A stretch of DNA of 64,000 bases from Nitzschia sp. pyKryTriq1 (taxonomy: Eukaryota > Bacillariophyta > Bacillariophyceae > Bacillariales > Bacillariaceae), in NCBI GenBank assembly GCA_956465555.1, contig OY101125.1, positions 374,501-438,500 on the forward strand. The letters are read 5' to 3'. A program made the position numbers and the translations under genes. Shown piece after piece: positions 54,481-64,000 of the stretch; within the stretch, counting starts at the first letter, position 1, and each line of letters starts with the position of its first letter. Below the pieces are notes generated by a model. The model did not search any database. It saw nothing but the letters and a program-made list of their open reading frames with translations, and had not been told where the DNA came from.

Positions 54481-55236
54481 ATGTCGCCAAACTACAGTAA
54501 CCTTGAATTCGCCCGAACACTGAACAACAAGTCATGCTGCCTCATCAAACAAGGGCACTACGATGAAGCTGTTGCCAACTTGATGGCCGCACTAAAGGAG
54601 ACCAAGAAGACCGCCATCGAGTCAGATTCGAATGAAAGAGATTCCGCCAAAGCCTCATCTCAATCCAAGGTCGACGAATCTTGCACTGCGGCATCTCCAT
54701 ACTCAGAGGATGATCACCACAATGAGTTTGAAAGCCTTTGCAAAACAAGCGAGGCACAGCACTCCCGCCTCGCCCATTCGCGGTCGTATGTGTACCAGAA
54801 GCCGGTTTTCATCCATGAGAGAAAAGGAAAGAATGAATGGTCCATTTCTCTGTTTTCCTTTTACATCATGTTCAACCTCGCACTGGCGCACCACCTCAAG
54901 GCGCTTGAAGGATCCGAAGAGGAACGATTACAATCCCTTCCTGTATCCAAACGATTGTATGAGCTTACGTTTCAGATGCAAGCACAAGAAGCTCAAAGCA
55001 ACCTCGTCCTGATGGCAGCCTTGCTAAACAATCTATCACTTGTGCACAAGGCTCTCAATAACCACAAGGAGACAGAACAGTGCCAACAGCTCTTGTTGAG
55101 TGCTCTGCTACTTGTTGTGGATATGCGCAGCGATCAAGTCGCGGCCGCAACAGGAATGCAATCCGACATGGAAGGATTCATGGGGAACGTTGTACATCTC
55201 ATCATCACCGAATCCCCTGTGGCATCCGCCGCATAG
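54481..55236 (+). CDS. Uncharacterised TPR-like protein (diatom-type)
   Basis: The start is taken at 54481 (MSPNYSNLEFARTL), 251 residues; the in-frame Met at 54340 adds 47 His/Asn-rich residues. Helical pairs resembling TPRs are visible: ARTLNNKSCCLIKQGHYDEA, IMFNLALAHHLKAL, LYELTFQMQAQEAQ and LLNNLSLVHKALNNHKETEQC. An acidic, Ser-rich insert separates the first from the rest. This layout is common in diatom proteins without assigned function, and protein-protein binding is a reasonable inference. Confidence 0.65.
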   Translation: MSPNYSNLEFARTLNNKSCCLIKQGHYDEAVANLMAALKETKKTAIESDSNERDSAKASSQSKVDESCTAASPYSEDDHHNEFESLCKTSEAQHSRLAHSRSYVYQKPVFIHERKGKNEWSISLFSFYIMFNLALAHHLKALEGSEEERLQSLPVSKRLYELTFQMQAQEAQSNLVLMAALLNNLSLVHKALNNHKETEQCQQLLLSALLLVVDMRSDQVAAATGMQSDMEGFMGNVVHLIITESPVASAA

Positions 55237-56291
55237 TAGGCCACTCCTCTACTAGCCAAATACTATTTTTAAACATACATTCATCTTTTTCTATTATTAA
55301 AAAGTTGCTCTCTCGATTAGACAAACTCGTCGTGCATTGCTATCGCCAGTCGGTGGATGATTCTCATACAGTAGCGCTAGATAGTTCTTGCATCTTCTCC
55401 CACCACCGACGACCAATGCGTCATCCTTGGCGAAAGAACAAGCCATCGATCATGCATGATGATTTACGTACCATACCCCAAATAATGATAAAAAATAAAA
55501 CTCCGACAAAAGAACCTCCGTTTCTCAAGTTCTGGCAACAACAACTTACAGCCCTGATGAGAAAGCAACGATCTCGAGTACCGGAGCGGCGATTCTCATG
55601 GTTTCTCGTCATAAACGAAGATTCGAAATGGAGATACTTATTGTTTGTACTACTGTAGGGCGTTCGTGAAACATTCGCCTCCAGAAGCGAAGAAGCAAGA
55701 GAACCGCGCGCCCGCCGATCCAGACCTTTTCTACCAGGTGTCTGAAAGGAATGAATCTGGAAGAATCATCCAAAAAGTGTGTTTCTGAGGTCGTTTGTCA
55801 GTCCCGAGCGTGACCGCCCATGATGTTGAATGAGATGCATGCTGATGAGATTATTGCGCTTTTGCTGTTGTTGCATTTTGGGAGTCTACTACTAGACTAT
55901 CATCAGTCTCGCGACATGACCAAGACTTTTCAAGTGGTCCATAAGCAGCCTGCAATTGTCCTTTTACAGTAGTATTAGTGATCTACTCTACTCTTTTTTA
56001 TTTGTTTGTTTCTTGAAAATAAAAGAGAAGTGGCGGCATGCTCGCAGCAGTCGTCAGTCGTGTCAGCAAGAAAATTGAAGATGCGAACCCTTGATCCTCG
56101 ACGATGATGGGATGTGTTCTGTCTACGAGAACGACGAAACGATGGAACGATGCGCCAACAACCCACACAAAACATGAAAGACACAAAACACATCAGACAA
56201 GACGGCAACATAACACAAACAGCATCCCAAGCACAAGCACAAGCATTAACGACCAAGAAAGTGAAGACGCAAACGAAGGAACGCAGCTAGT
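55237..56291. other. Intergenic region upstream of the ABC transporter
   Basis: No gene is called. A plus-strand frame beginning inside the TPR-like gene (55080-55658) has random composition. The last 200 bases are A-rich and probably form the 5' UTR of the transporter. Confidence 0.5.
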
Positions 56292-59200
56292 ATGGTGACA
56301 ACTAACGGCGATGCCAACACCAGCAACCACTCTGCTTCTCCAGCAATACAAATGGGGCTGGCGTCATACCAAGAATGCCTTTCGTTCGGAAATGGATTCC
56401 AAACCAAATTATTGATGATCGGCGGAATCATTCTAGCAATAGTCGCTGGGGCTTTAGGTCCCATGATGATCTGGTACTTTGCTCAATCCTTCGAAGATCT
56501 TTCAGCCGACCCGACCACCGATGAGTACCTTGAAAACATCACTGAACTAGCATACGCATTTTTGGTCCTCGGGTGAGTGGATTTTAAATCGCAGTGAAGC
56601 TTTCTTCGTCCCACGTCCCATTATATTGCATCTCTCAAATTCTGTTCTTGGACGACTCCAGATCCCTGGCCTTTTGTTCCCTATCGCTTTACTCTACTCT
56701 ATTGCAAACAGCGGCGGGGCAAATGACAATAGATCTCAAGACGAAATGGTACCGAGCTCTATTGCGGCAAGATCTCGCCTATTTTGATATCCAAGATGTT
56801 TCAGGTACAGCAACAACTATTTCCACAAACGCTGCCAAGTTTCAACGAGGGGTTGGGAACAAGCTAGGACTATTTGTGCAGTTTGTGTCCACTTTTCTTG
56901 GTGGAATGATATACGCATTTTACTCTTCTTGGCAAACCAGTTTCGTCGTTTTGTTGACGGTGCCCTTTATGGCAATCAGTGGCTGGTTCCTAGTCAAAAT
57001 GACAACTTCACAAAGCCAGCGCAAGAATGCAAGCTACGCCCAAGCCGGAGCCATCGTCTACACTACCGTGACATCCATTCGCACAATCCTTTCCTTGAAT
57101 GGAGCCCAAACCATGATTGACAAATTTCAGGCTGGTACCACCCAGGCTTATAATCAAGCTGTGAGTCAGGTGCTTTGGCTTGGCCTCGCGAACGGCTCTA
57201 TCATGTCGGCATTTTTACTCTCGTCTATCGTCGTTCCTCTGTTTGGTGGATACATGCTGTACGATCAAGTGAGGAACGAAGGATGCGATCCATCCGGTGC
57301 AGTACCGGGTGTTCCGACTTGTGATCCATCCGGTGTGGACATCTTTGGAGCCATGTTTGGGATTTTCTTTGCGGCATCGGTACTCCCACAAATCAGCACC
57401 ACTATCGAAGCCATTACCGAGGCTCGAGCAGCATGTTTCCTCGCACTGCAAGTGATGAATCGAATAGTGAAGGAACGCGAAGATGATTCGAATGCGGCTG
57501 TACCCACCATGGAAGAAAACGCTGTGAAATCGAGCCCAGTCCGACGCCAAGTGGGACAAACCAATACCAATAATCTACCAAAGTATGAAATCGATTCGTC
57601 CTCGCCGGGCGGCAAGAAGCCGCACAAAGTGAAAGGCAAAATCAAGTTTCGACATGTGACCTTTTCGTATCCTACACGAATGGAGACCAACGTATTTCAA
57701 GACTTTTCCCTGAAAATCAAAGCTGGCACTACCGTCGCCCTCGTTGGATCCTCGGGCAGTGGCAAGTCTACCGTTGCCCAACTTATAGAGCGCTTCTATG
57801 ATCCTTCCAGCGGCTCAATCACTTTGGACGGCCATAATCTTAAGCATTTAAACGTGGCATGGCTACGACAGAATATTGGCCTGGTGAGCCAAGAGCCAGC
57901 CTTGTTTGCGGCAACAATCAGAGAGAATATTGGCTACGGTTTTCCGGGAGGAGGTGCCACCATGGAGCAAATCGAGGAAGCCGCCAAGGTAGCAAATGCC
58001 CATGATTTCATTTTAGACTTTCCTGACGGGTACGAGACACAAGTGGGTGACAAGGGAGCCAAGCTTTCGGGGGGTAAGATATTATCCACAGCGTCGTTTT
58101 TCCCTTTGGACGAATCATCAACGAAGCTCGTCTCACGTGCTCTTTTCTCTGTCTCACAGGGCAAAAACAGAGAATCGCAATTGCCCGCACCATAATTAAG
58201 AACCCCAAGGTTCTAGTGTTGGACGAAGCCACCTCCGCTTTGGATAGCGAATCAGAACAAATCGTCCAGATGGCCATTGACAAATTGTTGGAGTCCAAGA
58301 AGCGAACAACAATTGTCATCGCGCATCGTCTAAGCACTATCCGGAATGCAGATGTTATTGTAGTGCTCGAGAATGGTCAACTGGTGGAAATGGGATCGCA
58401 TCACAAGTTGATTAAAAAGAAAGGGAAGTACTACGCTCTTGTTCAAGCGCAGAAGCATCCCGAAAAAAACTCCGAATCTGAAGACCCTTCGGGTCTTTCC
58501 TCGAAACTAGCGTCCGGATGGTCGTCACGAACAAGCTCCAGTGCTCCCGAGACAGAATCCAACAACGAAAACGGCGATGGACAGGCCCCGGTACTTCGTT
58601 TCCGAAACGTCAACTTTGCATATCCGACGCGCCCAGATTCCAAAATCCTCAGTGACTTCAACCTCTCAGTACGTAGTGGTGAGACGCTGGCGCTTGTCGG
58701 GCCCTCTGGACATGGCAAGAGTACTGTTGTGCAGCTGATCGAACGATTTTACGATCCTATCGAAGGAAGCGTAGAGCTGGGAGGTGTGGATCTACGGAGC
58801 TGCAGTGCCCACTGGCTGCGCGACCAGATTGGTTTGGTCAGTCAAGAGCCTACATTATTCGATCAGACTATTGCGGAGAATATTCGTTTCGGTCGTCCTG
58901 ATGTTACAGACCAACAAGTCGAGCAAGCCGCCAAGGACGCTAATGCCCATGATTTTATCATGCAATTTCCCGACGGATACAACACACAAGTAGGTGAAGG
59001 CGGAACGCAGGTATCTGGAGGTCAGAAGCAACGCATTTGCATTTCTCGTGTTCTATTGCGGAAGCCACGGCTTTTGCTGTTGGATGAAGCCACGTCTGCT
59101 CTTGACAGTGCATCTGAACGAGCGGTACAAGAGGCTCTGGACAAAATCATGGCTATGGATCACCAATCTACAATTGTGATTGCCCACCGTCTCAGCACCA

Positions 59201-60801
59201 TTCGCAACGCCGACCGCATCGCTGTTATTGAAGAAGGGAAAATCAAAGAACTTGGCACTTACGATGAGCTCATGTCGAAAGAGCATGGGCACTTTCGCCG
59301 ACTGCAGGCTTTTCAGAACTTGGACGGGTTTAATCCCTTGGAGCAACCCAAAGAATCGGAAGACAAAGAGGAGGGGGGAGAGGTGGGAACAAAACTAGTG
59401 ATTATGAAAGAAAAGATCGAAAAGCTCAAGACTGAACGACGCGCCAAAAAGGAAAAACAGGAAATGGAGGAGGAAGAACTTAGAGCAATTGACAAGGAAC
59501 GCGAGAAACGAAACGCTAGTCGAGCACGGCAACTTGCGAAGGGCGACGAGAAGCTGTTTTTGATAGGGAGTTTGGGCGCTCTTCTTACGGGCGCTGTTTT
59601 CCCCACATGGGGTTTCCTTTTTGCCTACATGATCGAGCTGCTGTTCACTCCGGTACTGCCATGCGATCTTGTGGGTGCTGATACCCCAACCGAATGCCAG
59701 GAATATCACGACTCTGTCGCGAATGACATGAATGACCTGGCGAAGGACATTGCATGGGCTTCAGTCGGAGCGATCGTTGCTTGTATGCTGGGATACACGA
59801 TACTTTTCTACGGCTTTGGAACGGCCACGGAACGTATGAACAAGCGCGTACGAGACCAAACATATTCATCATTGATCCGCCAGGAAGTTGGATACTTTGA
59901 TGCCATGCCCGCCGGAAAGCTGACGTCCCAACTACAAGACGATGCGGCGGTCATTCATTCTTTCAGTGGGGAGCCCATTCGGACTTTGGTTATCAATCTT
60001 TCAAGTGTGGTCGTTGGCATTATTATTGGATTCGTTTTCATGTGGTACGTCACTATTCGCAAGGATTGTCGATGTTAATTGCTCAATAAAACTCACCTCA
60101 ATGCCCCTTTGCATCAGGCCCTTTGCATTGCTCTTCCTCGGCATTCTACCCTTCCTTGGTTTTGGAGCGGAAATGGAGATGAAAATGTACGTCACTGGCG
60201 AAGACGAAGGCGACGACGGCGAACTATTGGAACACGAGCACTCGCCAGGAGGCATTGTCATTGAGAGTTTGCTCAATATCCGAACAGTAGCCTCCTTGAC
60301 GCTCGAAGAGACAAAACTCTTGGAATTTCGCAAGTCCTTGGACGCCGAAAATCCTAGACCTGTACTCAATAACTTCTTGAAGGGAAGCGGATTTGGACTG
60401 GGCCAGTTCTTTCAGGTGAGTCATTGCAACACAATCATTGGACATTATTGTTTGTATCTCCGTGATCTTTTCAGCCTCTAATCATTGATGTTCTGCCATA
60501 GTTTTGGGGGATTGCACTCATGATTTGGTTTGGAGCGTGGCTTCTCAACACCCAGCCCGAGAAGTATTCATTTCGGGACTTTACTATTTGCATGTTTGGA
60601 CTCTTTTTCTCTTTGTATGGATTGACCGTTGCACTCGAAGGCGCCACCGATAGAAACAAAGCAAAGTTGGCCTCGGATCGTATCTTTGGTCTCATTGACC
60701 GTAAAAGTGCCATCGACCCTCTGGCTGAAGAAGGCACTCCAGTGAAAAAAGCCGTCGAGGCCAGCTATGATACGAGCGAAGAAGAGGAGGTGGAGAATTA
60801 G
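56292..60801 (+). CDS. ABCB-type transporter with unusual order TMD1-NBD1-NBD2-TMD2, five exons
   Basis: Exons are 56292-56572, 56662-58073, 58160-60044, 60118-60415 and 60502-60801; all four GT-AG introns (73-89 nt) splice in frame, giving 1391 residues. TMD1 (~40-400) has about six spans. NBD1 carries Walker A GSSGSGKST (~456), LSGGQKQRIAIAR and LVLDEATSALDS. NBD2 follows after only a ~50-residue linker, with GPSGHGKST (~744), VSGGQKQRICISR and LLLDEATSALDS; both sites look catalytically complete. A Lys/Glu-rich coiled coil (~978-1020) leads to TMD2 (~1030-1365), and the protein ends in an acidic tail. Ordinary full ABCB transporters run TMD-NBD-TMD-NBD. The key NBD1-NBD2-TMD2 join lies within one long exon, so splicing errors are unlikely to explain it. 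The substrate is unknown. Confidence 0.9.
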
Positions 60802-60933
60802 ACATCTAACTCTATGATAGTAGTGTAGTGATTTACGGGGTAGGTAGCTTTATTTCCCTCTACTCTACTCTAGAGAGCTAGCATCGATAGTCCTTGTTGT
60901 GAGAACCAAGAAGGCTGTACCAAACAATGATCC

Positions 60934-63289
60934 CTAACTTTGATGGCTGCTGCTATTAATACAAGATCCAGCACGCGAACAGTCTACCTCATTCGCTTGA
61001 AGCCAATAGGTTTGAAGATTTCCTTTGCCTTTGGCCATCACTTCTTCATCACGTTTTCGGATCCAGTTGGGTTTTCCCGCAGCCTGGATCAAAGCTGCCG
61101 TTTCTGACGATAGCTGGATCTTGGAAGGTGCCCCTGTAGATTCCATGCGAGCTGCCGTGTTGACAGTATCTCCGAACAATTGAAAGCGGGCCTTGGCTCC
61201 CCTCAGGACTCCAGCTGTTACCGGTCCACTGTGCATACCCACGCGAAGGCGGAGGGTGTCTGTTTCTTTGCCCAAGGAATCCACGAGGCGACTCAAAATT
61301 CGACCCACCCGAAGAACGCACTCGGTAGCGAATTTGGCCATGAGGACCGCATGATCGGGCTGCGCATGTGGAATACCCGTTACTGCCACATAGCAATCCC
61401 CGATCGTCTCAACCTTGAACACTTCCAACCGCTTGGCAATCTTATCAAAGGTCTTGTACATTGTCTCCAAAAGCTTGAAGACTTGCCATGGTTCTCGGCC
61501 CGAGGACCATTGTGTAAAGCCCACCACGTCCATAAAACAGACAGTGCAGTTAGGGTACGAGTCGGCGATAGCCTTGCAGCCATCCTCCAAACGACTGTTA
61601 CTTGTTGGCACTTCGGAGGCCACAAAAGCGTTTTTCGACCGATTGTTCTTTGCGATTTCAGCATCTTTGCCCTCTTTATAGAGACGATCACGGATACCTT
61701 TAGGAAACAGCGACGCCACCATCGTCTCGGAACGAACCGCAGTGGTGAGGACAAGTCTTTGCCGACGTTCCACCAAGTAGTCATACAGCAGAAACACGCT
61801 GCAGGTAAAGAGAAAAGTACAGGCGAGAACAATTGCAAAGATTTCTGGTCCATTCGTGATGATTTGTGCTTCGTTATCGGCCGAAGGGTACACACTCGCG
61901 TGGTAGAGGCATTGACCTTCTGGATAGTCGGTCTTGTCGCCCTCGAACTCGACGAACTTTCCCAAGTCAATGACAATCTTCATGTTATCATAATGAGTGT
62001 CGTGCAAATCCCCGATTCCCAAATAGCGCGCCGAATACCCGTCCAAGCGATAAGTGAACTGCTGACCGCAAGAGTTTTCGAGAACCACGATGACACCCAC
62101 GTCATCTACCAATAGTACGTCCTCGAAGAAGTCTTGCCAGTCCAGATAGGAACTGAGGACTCCAACCACGGCTGCATCATCCTCGTATGATTCAAACACA
62201 GGGACGTACAGATTGGAGGCAGGGCCGTGTGCGTAGTTGGAGTAATCCTTGTGTCCACCAACGGCATGCTCAATAAAGAGGTCCAAAACTGCCCGTTTGT
62301 CGACCACGTCTGGATCGTCATAGTTGGAATAATCCCAGGCTCGAGTAAGCACCGGTTCCTTTGACGAAATGACAGACTGGATGGCATGGTCTTTATTGGG
62401 GTGCGACATGCCATTGTGATTCACAATGGACGGAACGGGGAAAGCCGGAGCAAATTGCCACCACTTGAAGCACGAGACAGTACGTTAGAGACGAGGGAAA
62501 GCAGACGACAAGATATCAACAACGAGTCAACCAGCGACAACTTACAGGAGCATATGGCCCGGAACCTGTTTCTGGGGAGGTGCTGTTGTTGTCGAAGCGA
62601 AATATTTCAGTTGGGATTCGGTTGTCTGGTGTCGTACCCCAGATGCTTTCGAGAATGTCAATGTTCTTTTGATCCCAGTCCTCAACCGGCACCTTTTGGA
62701 TCGCCAAGCCTTCCTCTAGCCATCCCTGATTAGCCACTGAAAAACTTTCCCAGGATGCGCGAGCATCTTGTGATACAATGGGATAGAAGACGATGGATTG
62801 CACATTGGAAACCTCCATAGCATACTTGGTGCGTCGCTCAAATTGCGGAACCGCCACGTTGGGCCATTCGCTGTTGCTGGCAATAGCGTAGGCTGTAATT
62901 TGATTGGATACTGATTCGAGAGCTTCAATACAGCGACTGGCACTGGCTTGGAATTCGGATTGAAGTTTCATGGCTTCTTCCTCAAAATGTTCCACGAAGA
63001 CTTCTTCTTCGTGACTAGTAGAAACCAAATAAACTGATAGTGAGACGGCGGTTGCGACACATACCAGTACTGTTAGAACAATGGCTCGAGTGTAGAAGAT
63101 CTGCTTGGACTCCTTCTTGGCGATTTCAATCGATTCTTTGTCCTGATAAGCACTGACAGAGTTTCTGGAGGCTGCGGTGCTAGCACTCCCTATACTGATG
63201 CTGTCTTCAAGATCGTCATCGTGCTCATCAGGCTTGTGGGTTGACTCTTCGGGAGCCTCATTGTTCTTCTTTGCAGGCGCGGACGTCAT
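60934..63289 (-). CDS. Receptor-type class III nucleotide cyclase, two exons (guanylate-cyclase-like)
   Basis: Exons are 62546-63289 and 60934-62463, joined in phase 0 (SGPYAP-WWQFAPAF). The start is at MTSAPAKKN (about 757 residues); an upstream Met at 63400 is possible. An N-terminal cytosolic stretch leads to a membrane span (AIVLTVLVCVATAVSLSVYLV), a ~330-residue probably extracytoplasmic domain, a second span (AIVLACTFLFTCSVFLLYDYLV) and a C-terminal cyclase. The cyclase has both metal Asp residues (FMDVVGF, ETIGDCY) and the NTAAR motif. Base-selecting positions read E (KVETIGD, guanine-type) and Q (RFQLFGD, where guanylate cyclases usually have C). cGMP is a moderate inference. The gene converges on the ABC transporter 132 bp away. 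Confidence 0.9.
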
Positions 63290-64000
63290 CGCTTCGGATT
63301 GTTGATAATGATAATTGGTGATAGAAACAGGAAACAGTCGCGAAACTGGTATACACTGACTTGCAAGGAAGGACTTCTTCGATATTTTTGTGAGCATCAC
63401 GGATGCCAGTTGGGACTTCGCTTTTCGGCACTATTATTTCTTCGGTACCGCAGTCGTTCTCTACCGGTACCGCGCGGGACATACGAGTACGTAATAGCCA
63501 GCACCGCCATGCGCGCAGGTCGTACAGTACTCGAATCTTTGCAATACTCCGGGCGAAACACTCTTCAGTAGAAGATCGCATCTTGTTCGTACTGTATCGT
63601 GCCAAACACAAAACAATCAAGCCCCATGTGATAACCATTTATATATAAATGTTGGATGTTCGCATTTCTTACTAATAAGCCCATTCTTCCCAAATGTCTC
63701 TATCTCGACCGATTCTTAAGTATATCTTGTAACTGGCACTTAACAGAACCAAAAGTGTAGGTGCCACCTACTGCACTAATCCCGTCGTCATGATGATGTT
63801 TCGATTTCCCAAGAACATAGCGCTTCGAAAGTGCGTCTTTTGCTGTTCGAGCAAGGTTCGAGGGACGGAGGACGCGGAGTCTTCCACGCACAACGCATGC
63901 ACGCACGAGCAATTCGGGGCGACTAACTCGATTCGAAGAAAGTGACGTCACTGGGTCGAATTTGAGGGCGGGGAAAGTATACGAACATGGATCAATAAAT
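63290..64000. other. Upstream region of cyclase gene to window edge
   Basis: TACCGGTA lies at 63462-63469. A minus-strand frame at 63700-63951 has unremarkable composition and no recognised motif. Nothing else is supported. Confidence 0.45.

Noticed and set aside
55080-55658. Plus-strand 192-codon open frame overlapping the TPR-like gene end
   Set aside because: Begins inside a supported gene in another frame and shows no protein-like pattern.
63700-63951. Minus-strand 83-codon frame near the right edge
   Set aside because: No motif or leader; length is within what chance allows.
1-64000. CRISPR arrays, rRNA genes, intact transposons or retroelements
   Set aside because: No regular spacer-repeat array, rRNA-like sequence, transposase, reverse transcriptase or integrase motif was seen.

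Overview
The window looks like nuclear DNA of a diatom, probably a raphid pennate. Several proteins begin with a signal peptide that ends in an ASAFAP-like junction (for example DAFAFP, QAFVP, SQAFQP), which is the plastid-import signature of secondary red-lineage algae. Genes are intron-poor, with short GT-AG introns (73-224 nt where I could place them). Families typical of diatoms are present: a Mg-chelatase H subunit, ankyrin-repeat channel-like proteins, a receptor-type nucleotide cyclase, a DEP/STAND-like protein and short 'CTRGLE' proteins. Species cannot be named from sequence alone.

Layout. 0-8 kb: a possible gene end at the left edge, a small secreted or plastid SH3b-like protein, a Sec14-like (CRAL-TRIO) protein, and a ShK-prolyl-4-hydroxylase gene in three exons whose iron-binding histidines appear to be replaced. 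8-13 kb: plastid Mg-chelatase subunit H in three exons, divergent from the hydroxylase. 14-18.5 kb: a large ankyrin/ion-channel-like gene with one apparent frameshift. 18.6-25.3 kb: a chorismate-lyase-like (DUF98-type) protein followed by two head-to-head aromatic amino acid permease paralogues, all three with plastid-type leaders. 26-38 kb: alpha/beta hydrolase, YhbY/CRM-like plastid RNA-binding protein, Arc1p/AIMP1-like tRNA-binding protein, CCCH zinc-finger plus 2OG-dioxygenase fusion, plastid RseP-type protease, GT61-like glycosyltransferase, a CTRGLE-family protein and an acidic coiled-coil protein. 39-45 kb: a 2OG-Fe(II) oxygenase, proteasome subunit alpha (PSMA1 type, two exons), a short-chain dehydrogenase with a predicted myristoylation signal, and one uncertain small gene. 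45-52.6 kb: a five-DEP-domain ATPase-like regulator (two exons) and a sulfotransferase. 54-64 kb: a TPR-like protein, a five-exon ABCB-type transporter with domain order TMD-NBD-NBD-TMD, and a two-exon receptor-type class III nucleotide cyclase.

The genes are a mixture of plastid (chlorophyll synthesis, aromatic metabolism, proteolysis, RNA binding), signalling and housekeeping functions. No operon-like organisation is expected. I saw no convincing rRNA, tRNA, CRISPR, retroelement or intact transposon. Intergenic regions are rich in trinucleotide runs and in the palindrome TACCGGTA, found 17 times by eye. The best candidates for something undescribed are the rearranged ABC transporter, the CCCH/2OG fusion, the pseudoenzyme-like prolyl hydroxylase, the 18.6-25.3 kb aromatic cluster and a 729-bp segment with 12-bp terminal inverted repeats.
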